A DNA stretch of 37,991 nucleotides from Schizophyllum amplum (GCA_007026445.1 VDMD01000189.1:1-37991), one strand, 5' to 3'. Shown: positions 1 to 12,268, counted from the stretch's first letter. The notes: a model not told the origin generated them from the sequence alone. Translations and numbers: made by a program.

Positions 1-1
1 T

Positions 2-772
2 GATTGGGTCAGATGTGTCACCCCCTCCGACGACGGCAGGCTACTAGCAAGCTGCTCTCAAGACCATGTCGGTGTACCCCATTCGCGGTGAAGCACTCCC
101 ATTGACACTTCTGCAGACCGGTCGAATTTGGGACCCGACAAACGGAGAATGTAAGATGGAGTTGAGAGACCACGACCACGTCGTCGAGGTCATTGCATTT
201 GCACCTGTCGCCGCATACGCAGCAATACGCGAACTTGCCAAGATACCAGTGCGTCTGAATATACTCCCAGCTAAGCTGCACTTACTCACCTTACTGCAGC
301 CTACAGACCGTTCAAAACGGCCTGGTGCTTACGCAGTGACTGGTGGTCGTGACAAGGTTATCAAGCTGTGGGATGTGGCAAGCGGGCAGATGCTCCGGAA
401 TTTTGTGCGTGCGATATGGCATGCATACACCGCTCCTCGAACTTACCCGTACTAGGCCGGCCACGATAACTGGATTCGCGCCCTCGTCTTCCATCCCTCC
501 GGCAAATTCTACTCTCCGCCTCGGACGACAAGACAATCCGGATCTGGGAGCTCGCGACGGGTCGCTGTATGCGCACCATTGACGCGCACCTGCAGTTCGT
601 CACGACCATGCAGTGGGGCCGGCAGCGCATCGGCGGCGGCGCGGGTGCAGCCGCGGATGGCGCCAAGCCCAACGGCGTCAACGGCGAGAAGGCCAGCGAC
701 GAGCCAGAGAAGCTCGTCAACGTGCTTGCGACTGGGTGCACGGACCACTCGATCAAGATATGGCTACCTTGA
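2..772 (+). CDS. PAC1: PAC1/LIS1 WD40 protein, 3' part, one apparent frameshift
   Basis: LIS1 family member, a regulator of cytoplasmic dynein in nuclear migration and spindle positioning (family knowledge). Only the C-terminal WD40 repeats are in the window; the gene starts upstream. Exons read 2-67, 117-248, 300-404 and 456-772. Diagnostic stretches are [62 protein letters not shown] and [13 protein letters not shown] before the stop. The introns are 49-51 bp; the second and third leave an open frame or nearly so. One base seems to be missing near 507-511: the frame before it gives HPSGKF and the frame after it gives [12 protein letters not shown], which are contiguous in the family, and no intron fits there. 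This is either a consensus error or a real inactivating deletion. Confidence 0.9.
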
Positions 773-1437
773 TATAGCTGGGGCACGCGAGGTTCGTGCC
801 GGCGGGTGCGGAATGGCGCGCCCGGTGTGAGCGGCGCTTTTGACCGCGTCGGGGCTGAAGGAACGTTAGGATTTGTTTTCGGTGCGTACTCTGGATGCTA
901 CCCTCGTGATTCGAGACTCAAGGAAACTGTCGTTGCAGGTGGCTGCAACGAAGTGCGCGGACTGTTCCTTCAGCGTCCCTCTTCATCGGCGGGTATCCCT
1001 TTCATGCAACCACAACTATTGGTCTCGTTCTTTACTGCTGTCTTATCGTCGTCGGTCACTATCTGTTCTGTCGTAAGTATTACTTATGGATACCCGCTCA
1101 TTAATTTCATGTGTATCAATACGACAATTTATGCGAGGATCTGCCAAACGGAATTGTTTTCCGCTGTGAGGACATTGAGGAGCACCGCGGGAGCGTGAAG
1201 GGCGTTTTTGGGAATCCGTCGGCACGCGAACTCTACAGTCGAAGCAACATGCTGCAACAAGCACTTGTATTGGCAGATTGGTGGCAAAATGAATGGTTCA
1301 TAGGGACATATTCGAGGCATAAGGCGTATGATACAATAGGTATGGAGTGTCATGATGAAAGGATCCATGCAGAGGAAAGAGCGAGGGTATATACTAAACA
1401 AACATCGGACTCGAAAACATACGACGTGGATCGTTCT
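773..1437. other. Intergenic region between convergent genes
   Basis: This stretch lies between the PAC1 stop and the stop of the first RING-TM gene, so it should carry the two 3' UTRs. The open frames in it have no family resemblance and no convincing codon bias. I see no repeat or RNA gene. Confidence 0.5.
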
Positions 1438-2603
1438 CTAATTGAGAACTTGCGTGACAGAGAAACCAGCGTGTTGAGGCGCTACCACGACGCTCAGGAT
1501 CAAAGCGAGGAAGGACAGACAAAGCGACGGGAGCATGGCCATAGCCTTGATGAGCACTGAGTTACGCTCGACGATCTCCATGTCCTGCACCAGCGCCTGG
1601 TACTCATCCACGAAGCGACCCCGAAGGACAGCAGCAGGGCCCGCTCGCGCGAGTTCTGCACCAAAGTATGCTGCATCTTCCTGTTGTCCTTCTCCAGCGC
1701 CAACCACTGGCGCTTCATAAGCACCACCGCCGCCGTGGCCTTCGCCAGCTCAAGACGCAGCGCCAGGACTGCAGCACCGTGCGGGGGAAGTTCCCTGGCT
1801 CGGGAGGCGTCCACCTTGGCGCCGGCCAAAATCCGCGCAACGAGATGCTGGCACGTCTCGAGAAAATGGACGTGCGCCCTCTCCTTGCCGACGCGCTCAG
1901 AGAGGCGCTGTTGCTCGGCACAGGACGCCAGTATGTCCTTCTCGAGCGCGGAGGTCTGAGCCGAGACGCTCTGCAGCTCAGCGCGGAGCTCGCGTATTTC
2001 CACGGAGCGCCCTTGACGGCCGCGCGCGAGCTCGTTGCGCGCGTTTCTGTGCGCGCCTTGCTGGGCCCGCACGCGACGCTGCCAGACCTTCACCTTCGCA
2101 CCGGCGCGGATGACCTCCGCGACGGCCGCGTCAGGCTTGGTAGATCGTGCGCGGTCCCTGGTGGACTCGGGCTTCTTGAGCTCGTGCTTGTGATGGAGGT
2201 CGAGGGCGAGGTGTCCGGCGCCGATCTTGAAGACAAGGTCCTCGTGACTAGCATCGTCCGTGGCGGGCTCTGCGCGGTCAGGCTCGAAACCGCAATGCGC
2301 CATGTCCATCTCGCCTGCATGAAGGGTAGCAGGTCAGTCAGGGTCAAAGGAACGAGTAGCGGTTCTGCGCACCGTACAACGCGACCGGCTTTTCGCAGCC
2401 CGCACACCTTGGCGTCTGCTTCTTGAGTTGAATCTTTCGAACCAGGCGAAGATAACAATCCTCGCAGTAGACGTGTGCTGTGAAAGTACCGTCAAGTGGT
2501 GGAGATGCGTCTGGTTGAAGGACTTACGGCAAGAAATGAGACGGTAGCCCTGACTGTCGCGGGAGTCAACGCGATTGTCGCACGTCTTGACGATGCACCT
2601 CAT
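1438..2603 (-). CDS. RING finger / coiled-coil / C-terminal membrane-anchored protein (copy 1)
   Basis: Exons on the minus strand are 2603-2528, 2477-2373 and 2314 to the stop at 1438. Residues 1-53 hold a C3HC4 RING pattern (C3, C8, C25-P-H27-x2-C30-x2-C33, C50-A-G-C53), pointing to a possible E3 ubiquitin ligase. A long Ala/Arg/Glu-rich, coiled-coil-like region follows, then a hydrophobic tail (MAMLPSLCLSFLALILSVVV) that could anchor it in a membrane. The frame changes before the tail. Either one base is missing in the run at 1619-1622 (product about 352 aa), or a 65-bp intron opens at GTGCAG and closes at ACCAG (about 330 aa). Codon quality on both sides favours the missing base, but I cannot settle it. 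The first ATG before the RING is at 2603. Paralog of the gene at 5657: same intron phases and an identical 105-nt second exon. No named family recognised. Confidence 0.75.
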
Positions 2604-5556
2604 TGCAGGGAATTTCAAGTGTGTAGGTGACGCAACGGAAAGGAAAAATAAGGGGGCAAGGTGATGCGCCCTTGCATTTATATGATAGGATCCTACTTAC
2701 AACAATAAGAGCATCATCCCTAGAAGGACACAAGCACTTGATTGACCCATATCCGACGACAATTAGAACGATGTCCATAAGAGGACACAAGTAGCCCCCA
2801 GTTCCCGATGGAGGAAGACAGCCGTAGCCTCATGACTCGCCTTGATCGTGTGAGTCCTGTAGCCGACGCCATCGGATTCTCGGGCATCCATTTTTCCGCT
2901 GGGAAGGTCGCCGCAAGTTCCTGTGCCGCGAGGTAGACTGAACGAATGATGCCATGGAAAACCAGGACGCCGCCTGCGAAGAAGTAAGAGATGGCATGAT
3001 GAGGATGGATGAGCGGCTGATCGCAGGAAGACCTTTTGACAATAAGATGGTCACTGGTAGCTGCACCTGAGGGATTCAAACCTAGAAGTCGTACAGGCTA
3101 GTCCCTTTGGAGCGTGGTGCGGCGAGGGAACAACACTGAGACACGTTCAACGGGGATGAGGATCCTGCATGGAGGACGCTGCGGAGACTTCGTAGCGGCC
3201 GCCGCGAGGTGGTCGTGAGCCGAAAGTGAGGATTCCCATGGCGCAGACGGCGTTTACACTCCCGGCCAGCCTAGACGGAGACCAGCGGCGCGAGGTAGCC
3301 GACGGCGTGGAACGCGGCGAGGCGGGCATACGGGGATAGAGTGTTGTGTAGATATGATGCAAAGTCCAGCGAGCGGGCCGGTCCATCGAAGGGTGGACCC
3401 ACACGTTGAGCGTCCATGTTAGAATGAGCGAGGGGTAGCTGTACGGTTATTGACATGGCCAGCGCAGGTGGGGGACGAGGTTGAGGGGCGACTATGCAGT
3501 GCTGTGGGCGAGCAGGTAGCAAATACAATGCTCTGGCAGATCGCCCTTCACTCACCGGTCAAGCCAGCTCGAAAAACCTTGAAGCTTCTCAAGCTTCACC
3601 TTCAGTCCTACTTAGCATGCGAGTGTGTAGACGTGCAGAAACCACGAGTATTTGCGATGCTGCGTGCTGCTGTACATGTTCACGCACAGCGGGCGAAACT
3701 TCAATCTTGCAATACAAGGGAGCCCAGAGGCAGGTTTGAGCAGAGTAACGAGATCGGACGGCGGCCGTCGTGTATGCAAGCAGCGAGGAGAACAATGGGA
3801 ACGATGAGGCCAGGAGAGTGAGATGGTGGTCAGGAGCAAGACGTATCAGTTGCCCAAATGAGATTTCATTGAAAGAAGAATGGTGACGCCTGTTCTCCGC
3901 CGCGCTCTCTCCGCGCCCCGCCCTTGCCATTCACCTTCATGCATGAACGAGCAACGGTGAAGAGACAACAGTGATATTCCGGTCGTCAGACGCGCCCGAA
4001 TACACCGATAGCGCGAGAATTTACAAGTCGACGATGGCAAGAAGTACGCCGGGAAGTACGAGCCTCCTGCTATACGGACGAATGCTTGGGAATGCACCGA
4101 AGAACCTCCTACGCCGTGAAGACCTGTACATGGTAAGTAATATGCACTAGAGGAATACGACGACTCACGTTCAGCCATGCGGAAGGCACAAATTGGGTAG
4201 CAGATATTCGTGGGGACACGCATCCAAAGCGAAGTCAGGGAAATTCGAGCTTGATGAACGGCTGGCTCAATACCTCGAGGAGTTCCAAACTTTATGGCCA
4301 GAACATCCAACGGGCGGAGGGTGGAGGAGTAGGCAGTCTGTAGCGGTCGCACCTCCACCATGTCCGAGCCATCCCGAGAGAGATTGAATGTGCGTACCTT
4401 CCTTGCTTCTCGTGGCTCTCTCCCATCCACATATCCCCTCGGCTGGAGAACTTCTTTTCATTCTGCGCCCACGAATAGTGCGAGGAGCCGCGGGGATTAC
4501 AGGACCAGCACCACCCTGGCACGATCCAAGCACAACTCCCCATCTCGCCCATCTTGTCGCGCTGTAGGGAGTGCTAATGGGCATACCTCATAGACCCCAG
4601 TATCATGCCAGCGAGCCTACAAAATCTGTGCGGAGTAGCTTGTCGTCAACAGGTCTCACCGGACGTCGTTGCCGTCAAAGGGAGATGCACTTGTCCACCT
4701 CCGTTCGTAAGGCCATGAGATGCTACGCTTGTCATCCTCAGGGCGAAGGAATAGCCAAGACCTTTATGACCGTCTGGTAGTGAGTCCTCTTCTCGTGGGC
4801 CGAGTCAATCACTCACTGTATTTCCGTATAGGGTTGGTGGATGGTCGGATGTCAGCAGATTAGGACGCTGGTGAAGTTCGTTTGCGCCGGAGGCTCGTTC
4901 ACTGGACCGGGGTTTACCAGCGAACCAAGCCCCCCGACGGTCTGCCTCCTGAACGACCGGACGACTAGGCCATTGCACCGTCTTTGGGTGTGTCCCCAGA
5001 CGCTCCAGGAGCTGTATGTGTACCACGCCACTCGAGCGTGAGAGCGGGCTGCGAGCAGTAGCGGCTGCCGCGTGTCATGGCAGGCATACGATGTCGATGG
5101 AAGGCATCTCGGCGTTCGGCTCGCACGTCAGTGGACAATGCAAGATGAAGTCGAAGAACATCGAAAGATCCTTCCCTTGCTGGATGGAAACGTGAGCCCG
5201 TCATCTGCTTCACATAGTCGTGCGACTCACCAGGCGCGGCTCCACACAGACCATCCAAAGTTTTTAGAATGTTTCTCCTCGAGCTGAAGTCATGAAAGAC
5301 TTCGGGGCAGATGAGTGGCGAGGGATGACATGACCGTGCGGTTCATTCGGAGGTTGCCACTGGAGGCGCCGTGGAGGTCCGATATTACATCCGGCCAGGC
5401 GCTGAACAGACTCTTACCGCCATGTCGCCTTCCCGGTCGCTCTCATCGCAACTCAGTCGTGGCAGGGCATCACAGCAGCAGTATGGAACGCTTTGAACGG
5501 CCCGCGCATGAGCGCGAACAATGCAAACAAAGGCGGGCAATAGAAGTATTTCGACA
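2604..5556. other. Gene-poor region, possible degenerate coding remnants
   Basis: About 3 kb separates the two divergent RING-TM genes, so both promoters lie here. Many short open frames occur on both strands, but none shows a recognisable domain, consistent GC3 bias or a coherent exon chain. Between about 4190 and 5260 on the plus strand, fragments such as ELDERLAQYLEEFQTLW and CPQTLQELYVYHATRA look faintly like the leucine-rich part of a fungal F-box protein, broken by stops. I do not call a gene. Confidence 0.35.
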
Positions 5557-5568
5557 TATATATATAAG
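5557..5568 (+). promoter_or_regulatory. TATA box of RING-TM copy 2
   Basis: TATATATATAAG lies about 90 bp before the ATG at 5657 and is followed by a pyrimidine-rich leader, as is usual for fungal TATA promoters. Confidence 0.6.
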
Positions 5569-5656
5569 TCCCACGCTGCTTTGTTTCGCTCACTTCCCCC
5601 TCCTTTGTCCATCCGATTCTCGACTGCTCTGCTTTCAGCGTTATCTTGCCCTCATC

Positions 5657-6710
5657 ATGCCGTCGTGCGCCGAATGCCTGAACAACATGGAGGGGCTGGA
5701 GATGTATGTCAGCGAGAAGTGCAGTGCGTACCATTCGCCGCCCTTCGTGGCGCCGGCGACAGACTATACTCATATATTCGACAGAGCACGCGATCTGCGG
5801 CAATTGTTACGCTGACTTGAAGGAGGCCAAGGGGGATTTGGCCGTCTGCCAGTGCTGGAAGTGCCTCAAGAGCACGACACTGCAGAGAGGTGCGTGACCG
5901 ACGATTGCTTCCTCGTACGTACTCACCGTCGTCTCCTCAGCCGTCAACTTCGTGCGGGTCCAGTCGCCGTACGAGAACGTCGACGTCCGTCATCCGGCCA
6001 ACAGGGAGGAGGCTGTCGTCGCGTATCGCAAGGTCGAGCGCATGTTGCTAGACGCGAAGCCCGACTGGTCGGCCCTGCTCGGTGCTATGGAAGACCTTCA
6101 CCGCTCCTCAGAGAGCAAACTGGCGCGTCAGGATGCGCACATCACGCTCCTCGCCGACCTGAACGCGCCGGTCGATGCGGCACGCAGTGAGCGCGACGCT
6201 GCCGTCGCTGTCCTGGAGGCCATAGCAGCCAAGGCCCGCGAGGAGCAGGCGGAAGTTGATCGCCGGCGCGAGGAATTGGCGTCATGCGTTGCAGACGCCG
6301 AGTCCCGGGAGCGCGCGCTGGATGCGACTGTCTGGCGGGAGAAGACCAGGGTGCGACTGGCCTCGCACCAGAGGCTGCACGAGAGCCGCCTCTTCCAGGG
6401 CGCCAAGGATCGTGCCGCGGCCGAGAACACCCGTCTTGCGCGGCGGGTTGCGAACGACAGGCTGCTGCAGCGGGACATGTTCCGTCGTCATCAGGCGCGG
6501 CTGGACGCCGCTGGGCGGCTGAGACAGGAGATGGAATCGCGCAACCTTCGCGCCGCGCTCGCGATCTTCAAGTTCTTCCGTGGCAGCGGATGGGTGTTAC
6601 TGGCCCTGCTTGTGCTCCTCGTGGTTTCCGTGCATGCGAAGTTTGCCATAGAGTACTACGGGTGCTCGTCGCTGCTCATGACGGTCTCTCACGGTAGCAG
6701 TTGCCGTTAA
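5657..6710 (+). CDS. RING finger / coiled-coil / C-terminal membrane-anchored protein (copy 2)
   Basis: Exons 5657-5723, 5785-5889 and 5941-6710 encode 313 aa with no frame problem. The N-terminus is a textbook-spaced C3HC4 RING: C4-x2-C7, C22-K-H24-x2-C27-x2-C30, C46-x2-C49. Next comes an alpha-helical, charged, coiled-coil-like region (roughly residues 75-265) rich in Ala, Arg and Glu, then one membrane segment (VLLALLVLLVVSV) about 35 residues from the end, followed by a short Cys/Ser-containing tail. The layout suggests a tail-anchored E3 ubiquitin ligase (inference). The start is the first ATG after the TATA box and directly precedes the RING. Both introns sit in phase 1 and exon 2 is 105 nt, exactly as in the paralog at 1438-2603; the two genes are divergently oriented. 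No named family recognised. Confidence 0.85.
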
Positions 6711-7774
6711 CCATACCCTTTGTATGTCTGTTGTATGTACACCATGCTTATGCTCAGTATCTGTACTCTCCCAATGTATGTCAACCACTTCAAGGCATGC
6801 TCAACCGCGATGTTCTCAATTATGGCGCGAAAAACGGTGTCAAACGGAAACACTCGAGTACGTTAACCCTGTGGTAACGTGCATGCGCCGTCTCTGTATG
6901 TTGCATGCCTATCTCCTTGTCACTCGCCCTGGTCTCGGCTTGAGAGCCCCAAAAAATATAAGTCTCTAGATACTGGCGCCACCCCGTCGTTGCAAAAGAT
7001 GAGGGATTTGAGAACTCCATTGAGCCTCCTTTCCCGAGTCAGCTGCCAGCCTCTCGAGATCTCAACGCTCCGTCAATTTATCCGGGTGTTACCAGAGGTC
7101 GCATGGATTGGACGAAGCGGGGACCGGGCCTGCGGTACTTCTTCCTTGCTTCTTCCTTCGGCTAAGTCATGCCAGGTTACATGCGGCGCCGCTCACAGTC
7201 TTGCGGGGCGGTGTCCCACGGGCACCTCAGTGGTGGGAAGATACGACATGGAGTTTGGTGCTATGATAATCTGGGACTGGCAGATGCGGGAAATGGGTTG
7301 AGCAACCATCGTACCCCGTCCTTTCTCCGACACCAGAGCAGTCGCGAAGGCGTGATGGTCGTATACGATGCAGAGTTATAGCAAGCGGACGCCGGAAGAC
7401 ACAGCAAGAAGTTGTTGAAGATATCAGTAACGGCGGGGATACACTAAGTAGCCAAACAGGGAAGACAAGAGAGAAGTTCGGATTTCGGCAAGCACCGATC
7501 TCCACTGTGTGGTACACAATCCGGCGTTTTCACTTCACCGGTTACGCCTTATAGCGACCCTTTTGTCTTTGCGTTCAAGGCGGCGATGATGGATCACAAA
7601 AAGCGGAATACAGGGCATACCGTGGGCCGACCAGGCCTGATGAGATCCATCTAACGATCCGCCATATGACACAGCGGACGGCGGACGCCCGTCCTTAAAT
7701 ATGAGCGGCGGTGCCACAGTCTACCCCAGCACTCGCTTCATCATCGTCCACTCTGGTTTCTTCACCTCATAGCC
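6711..7774. other. Intergenic region with upstream promoter of the next gene
   Basis: It holds the 3' flank of RING-TM copy 2 and the 5' flank of the next gene. A weak TATA-like TTAAATAT at 7695-7702 lies about 75 bp before the ATG at 7775, followed by a CT-rich leader. No coding signal was seen. Confidence 0.45.
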
Positions 7775-9356
7775 ATGGCTGTTCCTAATCATCTCCTCCA
7801 GCGTGCCGTTGAGCGCTTGACGCAGACGGTTGAGGCCGAGGGCATTCCCATATCAGCCTCAGTCGATGTTCTCCTCGAAGACGATTGGTCAACGACGGTG
7901 ACGGACGCGAGCGTAGCTGATGACGCTCCGTATTCCGGAATAGCTCTTCTACAGAGTTCAATTTGGTACTACATTGCCCAGCTGTCCATCGAGGGCGAGG
8001 GCGACAAGCAGCAGTACAGGGTGGTTGTCATGGTGCGTGTCCGTTGCTGTTCCTCATACTAGTACTCAGTCATTCTGTAGGTTGCATCTCGCTACGTGCT
8101 CGCTAACGAGAGCTTGGGCTGCATTGTTCATGGTTGGGCGCGAGAACGCAACGCTTGGGATCCCTCTGACATTGACATGAGGCGGACGTACGGGAAGAGG
8201 ATGGGTATCCTCGCTCGCAACCTGCATGAGCTTTTCAGGGGAAAGTACGATGTTGTGTTCGACTCGGTGTTCGTGCCGCTGCTGCAGGAATATATATCCT
8301 ACCGGTGCGTCTCATTGAGAAACTTCCTTTACTTCTCGCAGCTCACGCACAACCAACCTGGCCCGACAGACTGCAGCACTCAACAGTTCGATCTGTGAAA
8401 CGGTCTCTCCGGACGTCGCAAGAGGCCGAGAACGATAATGATGCCGGCCAGGGAGAGAATGACGATAACGCAAAGGCATCGAGTCCTCCGTCAAAGCGAC
8501 TTAGATTGGATGCGACTTCGTCTGGTATGTATTATCTATCAGCATGTGACAGTGCCCATAGCTGATCACCCCCGCAGTCGACAGTGCTGCCGCCTCAAGC
8601 AGCGAGGGCAGCTTTGCTCACAGCCATCGACTCGCTGAAGAGGAAGAACGGCCGATGCTTGTAGCTGACAATGTGAGCGACTTCGGCAGGTCACGTGGCT
8701 TTTCTCAACGCCCTTCGCAAAGGTCGACGTTCAAAGGCAGATCAGCATGATGCGTCGCGAGCACCCGAGGGCCAGAGATGTCGTCAATGCTTTCCTTGCC
8801 ATCCCCGATCTGATGAAGGACGGTCGTGCGAAACTCAGCGGTATTCTGCGTGTAGGTTTCTTCTCTCAAGATATACTTGCGTGTATCGTCATGTTGATTC
8901 TTTCGCAGGAATATGTCATTCCATACGCGACAGACCGACGCTTCCTTGCTGCGGTCATGCTTTGCCTTGGTGCCGTTGTGCGTACCGGAATTACGCCCTG
9001 TATATACGCATATCTGAAGTGCTTTCTAGCTCTATCGTACCCAGCCGGCCTGGGTGGCGATGCTGCAGGATAGCTTCCAATTGGCACGTGATGCGGTTCT
9101 CTCCGCGGGCCGCGCGGATGCAGATGCGCAGATGCTGCGCTCTCTTGAGGCCGCTGCTCAAGAGGCGACACCGGACCTTGACCAGATTCGCCATCTAATT
9201 GGCTCTATCAAGTGCGAAGGGAGTGCTTCCTCCGCATTTTCCTATTACTTCCACTTGCAGGGTAAATTACCCAACCGTGACTACTACTACGGGCTGGGTA
9301 AAGCAGCGCTTTGCGGTATCTTTACCTCGCTGAAGATCGTGGAGCCGCTGGCCTAA
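7775..9356 (+). CDS. Seven-exon gene, unknown function (413 aa)
   Basis: Exons 7775-8032, 8081-8304, 8370-8524, 8578-8672, 8723-8851, 8909-8977 and 9045-9356 join into one clean frame of 413 codons plus stop. I do not recognise the family. The N-terminal 160 residues look folded (for example SIWYYIAQLSIEGEGDKQQY and LARNLHELFRGKYDVVFDSV). A low-complexity acidic/basic linker follows, with SPPSKRLRLD resembling a nuclear localisation signal. The C-terminal 170 residues are helical and end in YYYGLGKAALCGIFTSLKIV. There is no signal peptide and no clear membrane segment. The ATG sits in a good context (AGCCATGG) after a CT-rich leader. Exon 3 could use other acceptors, but only 8370 keeps the frame open. 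The fourth intron uses GTGAGC at 8673. Confidence 0.8.
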
Positions 9357-11566
9357 ACCGAGGCCGCTGCCCTCAACCTCGTTTATACCATTGTACAGTC
9401 TCTGGAATTTTAATGGTGGTTTATGTCCTTTGTCCTTGCTATACCAGTATGCAATATGCGCGTCAACTACTCATGCAGTTTGTCTTAGGTACATGAAGCG
9501 GGCTATAAATTTTATTTCCCCCCCTCATGAGTCACGTTGCTTGCACTGAGGTCTTACAGACGTTTCGGAAATGCTTGCTTTGATCGCATTGTTGCTCAAT
9601 TCGGCCGTGAGAAAAATCGAGTAAATCAGAAAAATCAGGTAAATCAGAAAACGTCCTACAGCAAAGTCGGCTGCGTCGTAGTGTACAGGATAGATTCAGT
9701 TGAGTTCAGCAAGACCATACGATGTCTAGAGAGAAAGAACGGTGTTTTTTTTTTCTTTGGTTTCCATGTTTATTGTCCTGTGTCCATATGGTAGACAGCG
9801 TACATGAAATATTCTACGTTTTGTCGTGAGTCTGTCCGTCCGTCCGAATCTGACTATTCATCTACGAGGCCCGCTCGTGGCGTGCCCCCTCCAACCGCTC
9901 TTTTCTCCGTTGTCCCGTCGTCGTCCGTGGTGTGGTGGTCCCTGCCTCCGCTTATATAACCTGCGCTCCGTGCGCAGGTCCTCCCTCGTTCCTTCACTCC
10001 GGTGCAACGTCTCCGAATGTTGTGGTGAAAGAACGGTGTGAAAGCCTACTCCCTACGTCGAGCAACGCGAGGTGCCGCTCGGACACGTCATCCGGAGCGC
10101 GCCTCGAAGCGGGCGGCATCCCGCTGCCTTCGTGCTATCTTGAGCTCGTTGAACGAGGGTTGGAAAGCATTTGAGTAGGACATACGAATGTGGAACACAG
10201 TACTACGTATGCTCGAGTTGAGCGTGCTAGAGTCCAACCAGTGACTCGAAGCTCACCGGGCTTGACGCCTCCACATTTGTGAATGATTCTATGAAGATCC
10301 GAGATACGGCAGCTAGACGACATACGGCCCAGTGATGCTCCCCGAGGACTAGTCTCACGGGTCAGCCTCTTCTCACAGATTGACGGGGGGACGGGTATGT
10401 CCAGGTCGGTGTCGATGTTCTGCGTCACGAGGACTAACGCGTGCGATTTCTATTGTTCTTCCTACTGTTGCAAAGAAGAACGTGTGGAAGGAAGGAAGGA
10501 TGGCACCAAGTCTTCTGAGTAGGCTTTACTAGTGTTCAGAGAGCTTCTCAAATACTGTATCCGTCTGTACTGTGCCTCTAGAATGCTCAACGACGAGCAA
10601 GGTCGTGCGCCGGCGTAGACGGCACTTATCTAGTCACGTTATGTTGTGTAAAGCTTCCATATGATGAGGCGGCGGTGGCGGAGGAGATGGTAGTGGCATG
10701 CGCGTTGTTGCGGGAGAGGTGCACGACTTGTGTGTGGACGGGGTTTGAGGGTCCAGGATCCCTGGTCAATTGTGTTCAAGTGGCGTACATTGGAGTCTCC
10801 ATTTGTGATTGCGAGCTTTTTTATGAAGGTATGTAGGCCAGAAGTATCGACAGAGTAGTTATCGAAGTTATCCACTAAGTAGCAGGAGACTCCCCGTGCA
10901 CCTCGGGTTTACTAAGTATATGCGACCTAGCGCGACTTCGTCCAGGATATTGAGCTCGAGCCTCGAGTATGACGTTTTTTCTCATCGTGAAATCGGCGAA
11001 CATACTGTACTCGCCTTGAAGACTTCGAAAGACCGTGGCCGCCCGGGCCGCGTCCAGAGTCGGTTGGTTACGTGCGTACGAGCGCGGTACTCAGTATTTT
11101 CGGCAGCGTCCCAGCTTGCAGGCACGACAGAGTAGGAACTTGCTCTGAGGACGTCCTTGACTCGCCACAGTAGGTGAGTCAGATCAAGCCCGTGCCGGAG
11201 CGCGGGGCTTGCTCCGAACCTAGCGCCACAGTGGCGACCGGTGCGCCAGCCGCCCAGCGAGGGCACCTTCCGGAATAGGCAGGTGATGGCTCAAGCTCAG
11301 CTCGAGCAAACCGAGCTTACATAAGCACGCTCAAGCTACCCAATCGGGAGCTCAAGCGAGCTGAAAACTCGCTCATGAGCGGCAACATTGCGGCAACATA
11401 GCGCGCCGTACTAACTTACTCTCGACCTCCGCATGGCTGAAGATACTGATGCCCGGACTGCAATCTATTCTGCAAGAAGCTGAAAGTACATAAGGAAGGA
11501 AGTGCCGGCCTGGTGCCGGCTCCTGACCTTGACAGATGAAATGACTTACGCCCTAAAAATGTTGAA
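9357..11566. other. Gene-free region, simple repeats
   Basis: No coding signal was seen. It contains a short AAATCAG-type repeat near 9610-9650, a T-run near 9746, a GGAA run near 10488 and, at about 11286-11382, clustered GCTCAAGC/GAGCTC motifs that can fold on themselves, followed by two adjacent copies of GCGGCAACAT (about 11380-11400). It looks like transposon-derived or decaying intergenic DNA. Confidence 0.45.
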
Positions 11567-11752
11567 CAAAACATAATGGGGGCAATGAATGTCCTTTCTA
11601 CGTCCCTAAAGGACATTCATCACTTATCGCTGACGCGCAGCGGACGCACTGAAGCAAACGGTTTTGGGAGCCCGAAGGTGAACCGACTTATTAACCAACT
11701 CTAGTTGGGCCGTGCAGTGAGCTTCATCATGGGTTATAACTGACCCCGAGGG
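11567..11752 (+). repeat. Short dispersed repeat with hairpin, copy A
   Basis: This stretch of about 186 bp runs from CAAAACATA, through TGGGGGCAA, to TGACCCCGAGGG. It contains a perfect hairpin with 13-bp arms at 11585-11597 and 11608-11620 (ATGAATGTCCTTT against AAAGGACATTCAT) and a 10-nt loop. A second copy in the same orientation lies at 13076-13267, with the same order of conserved blocks and nearly the same spacing. No open reading frame and no family name; probably a mobile-element-derived repeat. Confidence 0.65.
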
Positions 11753-12268
11753 GTTGACATGAACATGAAGGAAGGCATCTACAGTCGACCACATTCAACC
11801 CTGTTGCCGTCGGTATATAAGAGTATAGATTGCTACGAAAGAGATAAAATTTCCGCGAATGGCTGGGATGCCTTTCGGCTGCAGTCAACGTGGCATTCCT
11901 GTAATACAGAGAACATCGGTCTATCACGTGATACAAAACACGCGACATACACGGTGACGGAGTCACAGTGGCGGCTACTGTACTGTTTCGACCATAAGTT
12001 CACGTTACGCGTAACATTGGCCTCTGAGCTGAACTAAATCACTCAGCGTAACGCATAACGCCGCTCGGTGAACACCGTCTAGAATATTCATTTTTTCGCG
12101 TATTTTTGACATTTTTTTCCTACTCACATTCAAGTCGTTTTGGGACATATTTTGATACATTTACTCCTGTTCTGAGCCCTATATTACCTCCCAGGTCGTC
12201 AAAAGTACAGTAAAAGAGTAAATTTTGCAGCATAATTAAATATATATGAACTGAAATTTCGGACAGTA

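Noticed and set aside
3061..3095. tRNA-like B-box on the minus strand (GGTTTGAATCC)
   Set aside because: There is no A box, no T-stem or acceptor pairing; not a tRNA or a recognisable SINE head.
4193..5258. Possible F-box / leucine-rich gene remnant
   Set aside because: Only short fragments resemble the family and no consistent exon chain could be built; mentioned in the region note only.
11759..12037. 92-codon plus-strand open frame in the repeat island
   Set aside because: No codon bias, no domain, AT-rich composition unlike real genes here.
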